Below, in pieces: positions 63,444 to 64,000 of a stretch of 64,000 nucleotides of DNA. Below the pieces are notes generated by a model. It did not search any database. It saw only the letters and a program-made list of their open reading frames with translations, and was not told where the DNA came from. The DNA is taken from contig CAJNOI010000032.1 in assembly GCA_905250115.1 (NCBI GenBank), forward strand, positions 372,001 through 436,000. Direction: 5' to 3'. The stretch comes from Adineta steineri (Eukaryota > Rotifera > Eurotatoria > Adinetida > Adinetidae). Numbering within the stretch: position 1 is the stretch's first letter; every line of letters begins with the position of its first letter. The position numbers and the translations under genes were made by a program.

Positions 63444-63869
63444 TTATTTCTGTTGTTTTCCTGTTAATAAATCTCCCCATGCCATGTTAAAATAATCGTC
63501 ATAATACCAAATACGATACATTGGTATACGAACAACAGAACGATCCATATAATACGGTGGTGGTAACATAATATTAGTTGAATATATAATTCGTTGTTCA
63601 AGTCCACGTATAATTTTAATATTAACACAAATATCTTTAATTGTGTCTACAATTATATCTTTTGGATATAATAAATTAACTTTCAACGATGTAAATGATT
63701 GACCTGCTTGTACAATTGGAATTGTATAATGACCGAACATTTTACAACAATCTTTCGCATGAATAGTTATATCAATAACTTCATCTCCGTGTGTTAAATC
63801 ATAAAGATTATCAATTGAAGAAATTAATTCCCAGTTAAGAAAATAAAACAGGTCCTTGCTAATATGCAT
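63444..63869 (-). CDS. Uncharacterised protein, probably the last exon of a gene running off the right edge
   Basis: An open frame of 141 codons from ATG at 63869. It contains GDEVIDITIHAKDCCKMFGH and AGQSFTSLKVNLLYPKDI, an alternating beta pattern that resembles a C2 or similar beta-sandwich module. An acceptor-like TGCATATTAG lies 12 nt inside the frame, so the true exon may start at CAAGGACC and the gene may continue beyond 64000. I do not recognise the family. Codon use resembles neighbouring real exons. Confidence 0.5.
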   Translation of the reverse strand: MHISKDLFYFLNWELISSIDNLYDLTHGDEVIDITIHAKDCCKMFGHYTIPIVQAGQSFTSLKVNLLYPKDIIVDTIKDICVNIKIIRGLEQRIIYSTNIMLPPPYYMDRSVVRIPMYRIWYYDDYFNMAWGDLLTGKQQK

Positions 63870-64000
63870 TTTGAATATGAATCAAAGAATTCAACTACTG
63901 TTATGTTTAAATAATGTTTTTTTTCTTAATGGACTGATATAATCAGCAGATGATATTTTTCTATATGAAAAACAGGCAATAAAATTTCAGTTTTGTCCTT

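Noticed and set aside
1-64000. CRISPR arrays, prophage or bacterial operons
   Set aside because: No repeat-spacer arrays and no ribosome-binding-site-driven gene clusters. The window is eukaryotic throughout.

Overview
The window reads as nuclear DNA of a small invertebrate animal, most likely a bdelloid rotifer. It is strongly AT-rich and almost all genes are split by 50-65 nt GT-AG introns. The genes are animal ones (syntaxin-16, calaxin, PALS1, stomatin, actin, neuroligin-like esterase, Rhodopsin-type GPCRs). Most start codons sit a few bases after an intron-like 3' splice site, as expected when a spliced leader is added in trans, a habit known in bdelloids. A UV-damage endonuclease of fungal/bacterial type and a giant LDLa/EGF-studded GPCR also fit. 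The species cannot be fixed from the sequence alone, and the loose gene spacing argues against the most compact bdelloid genomes.

Layout: two tRNA-Asn genes (0.16-0.71 kb). Minus-strand block: a type I membrane protein with a solute-binding-like ectodomain, syntaxin-16, a 381-bp MITE, an SH3BP5-family Rab11 exchange factor and NDUFA5 (0.7-7.9 kb). Calaxin (plus, 9.3-10.6 kb). A 1620-residue LDLa/EGF/7TM receptor (minus, 11.4-16.3 kb). UXS1 and PTRHD1 in tandem (plus, 17.8-20.1 kb). An M-Ras-like GTPase followed by a UVDE endonuclease with a mobile element inside its intron (plus, 22.3-24.9 kb). PALS1 with a possible distant alternative first exon (plus, 26.9-34.0 kb). A short, apparently inactive USP53/54-like protein (plus, 37.2-40.2 kb). 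A 108-residue unknown protein (minus, 41.5-42.0 kb). Stomatin with up to four alternative first exons (plus, 44.2-48.0 kb). An actin gene whose body has vanished into a 100-N gap, with a CArG box upstream (minus, 48.4-48.8 kb). ACBD6 and the C1orf50/DUF2452 gene in tandem (minus, 49.7-51.4 kb). A second Rhodopsin-type GPCR (minus, 52.6-54.0 kb). A 5.8-kb stretch with no recognised gene. A catalytically dead cholinesterase/neuroligin-like adhesion protein (minus, 59.8-63.0 kb). A last-exon-like fragment at the right edge.

Most genes are single-copy housekeeping or cell-polarity functions with no common pathway. Several same-strand neighbours are 80-260 nt apart, with a splice acceptor just before the downstream ATG, so they may be transcribed together and separated by trans-splicing. 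Exon joins were checked by reading phase: the summed exon lengths of the PBP-like gene, STX16, CLXN, UXS1, RAS, UVDE, PALS1, USP, stomatin and both GPCR models all give whole codons. Gene identities come from recognising family motifs, not from database searches.
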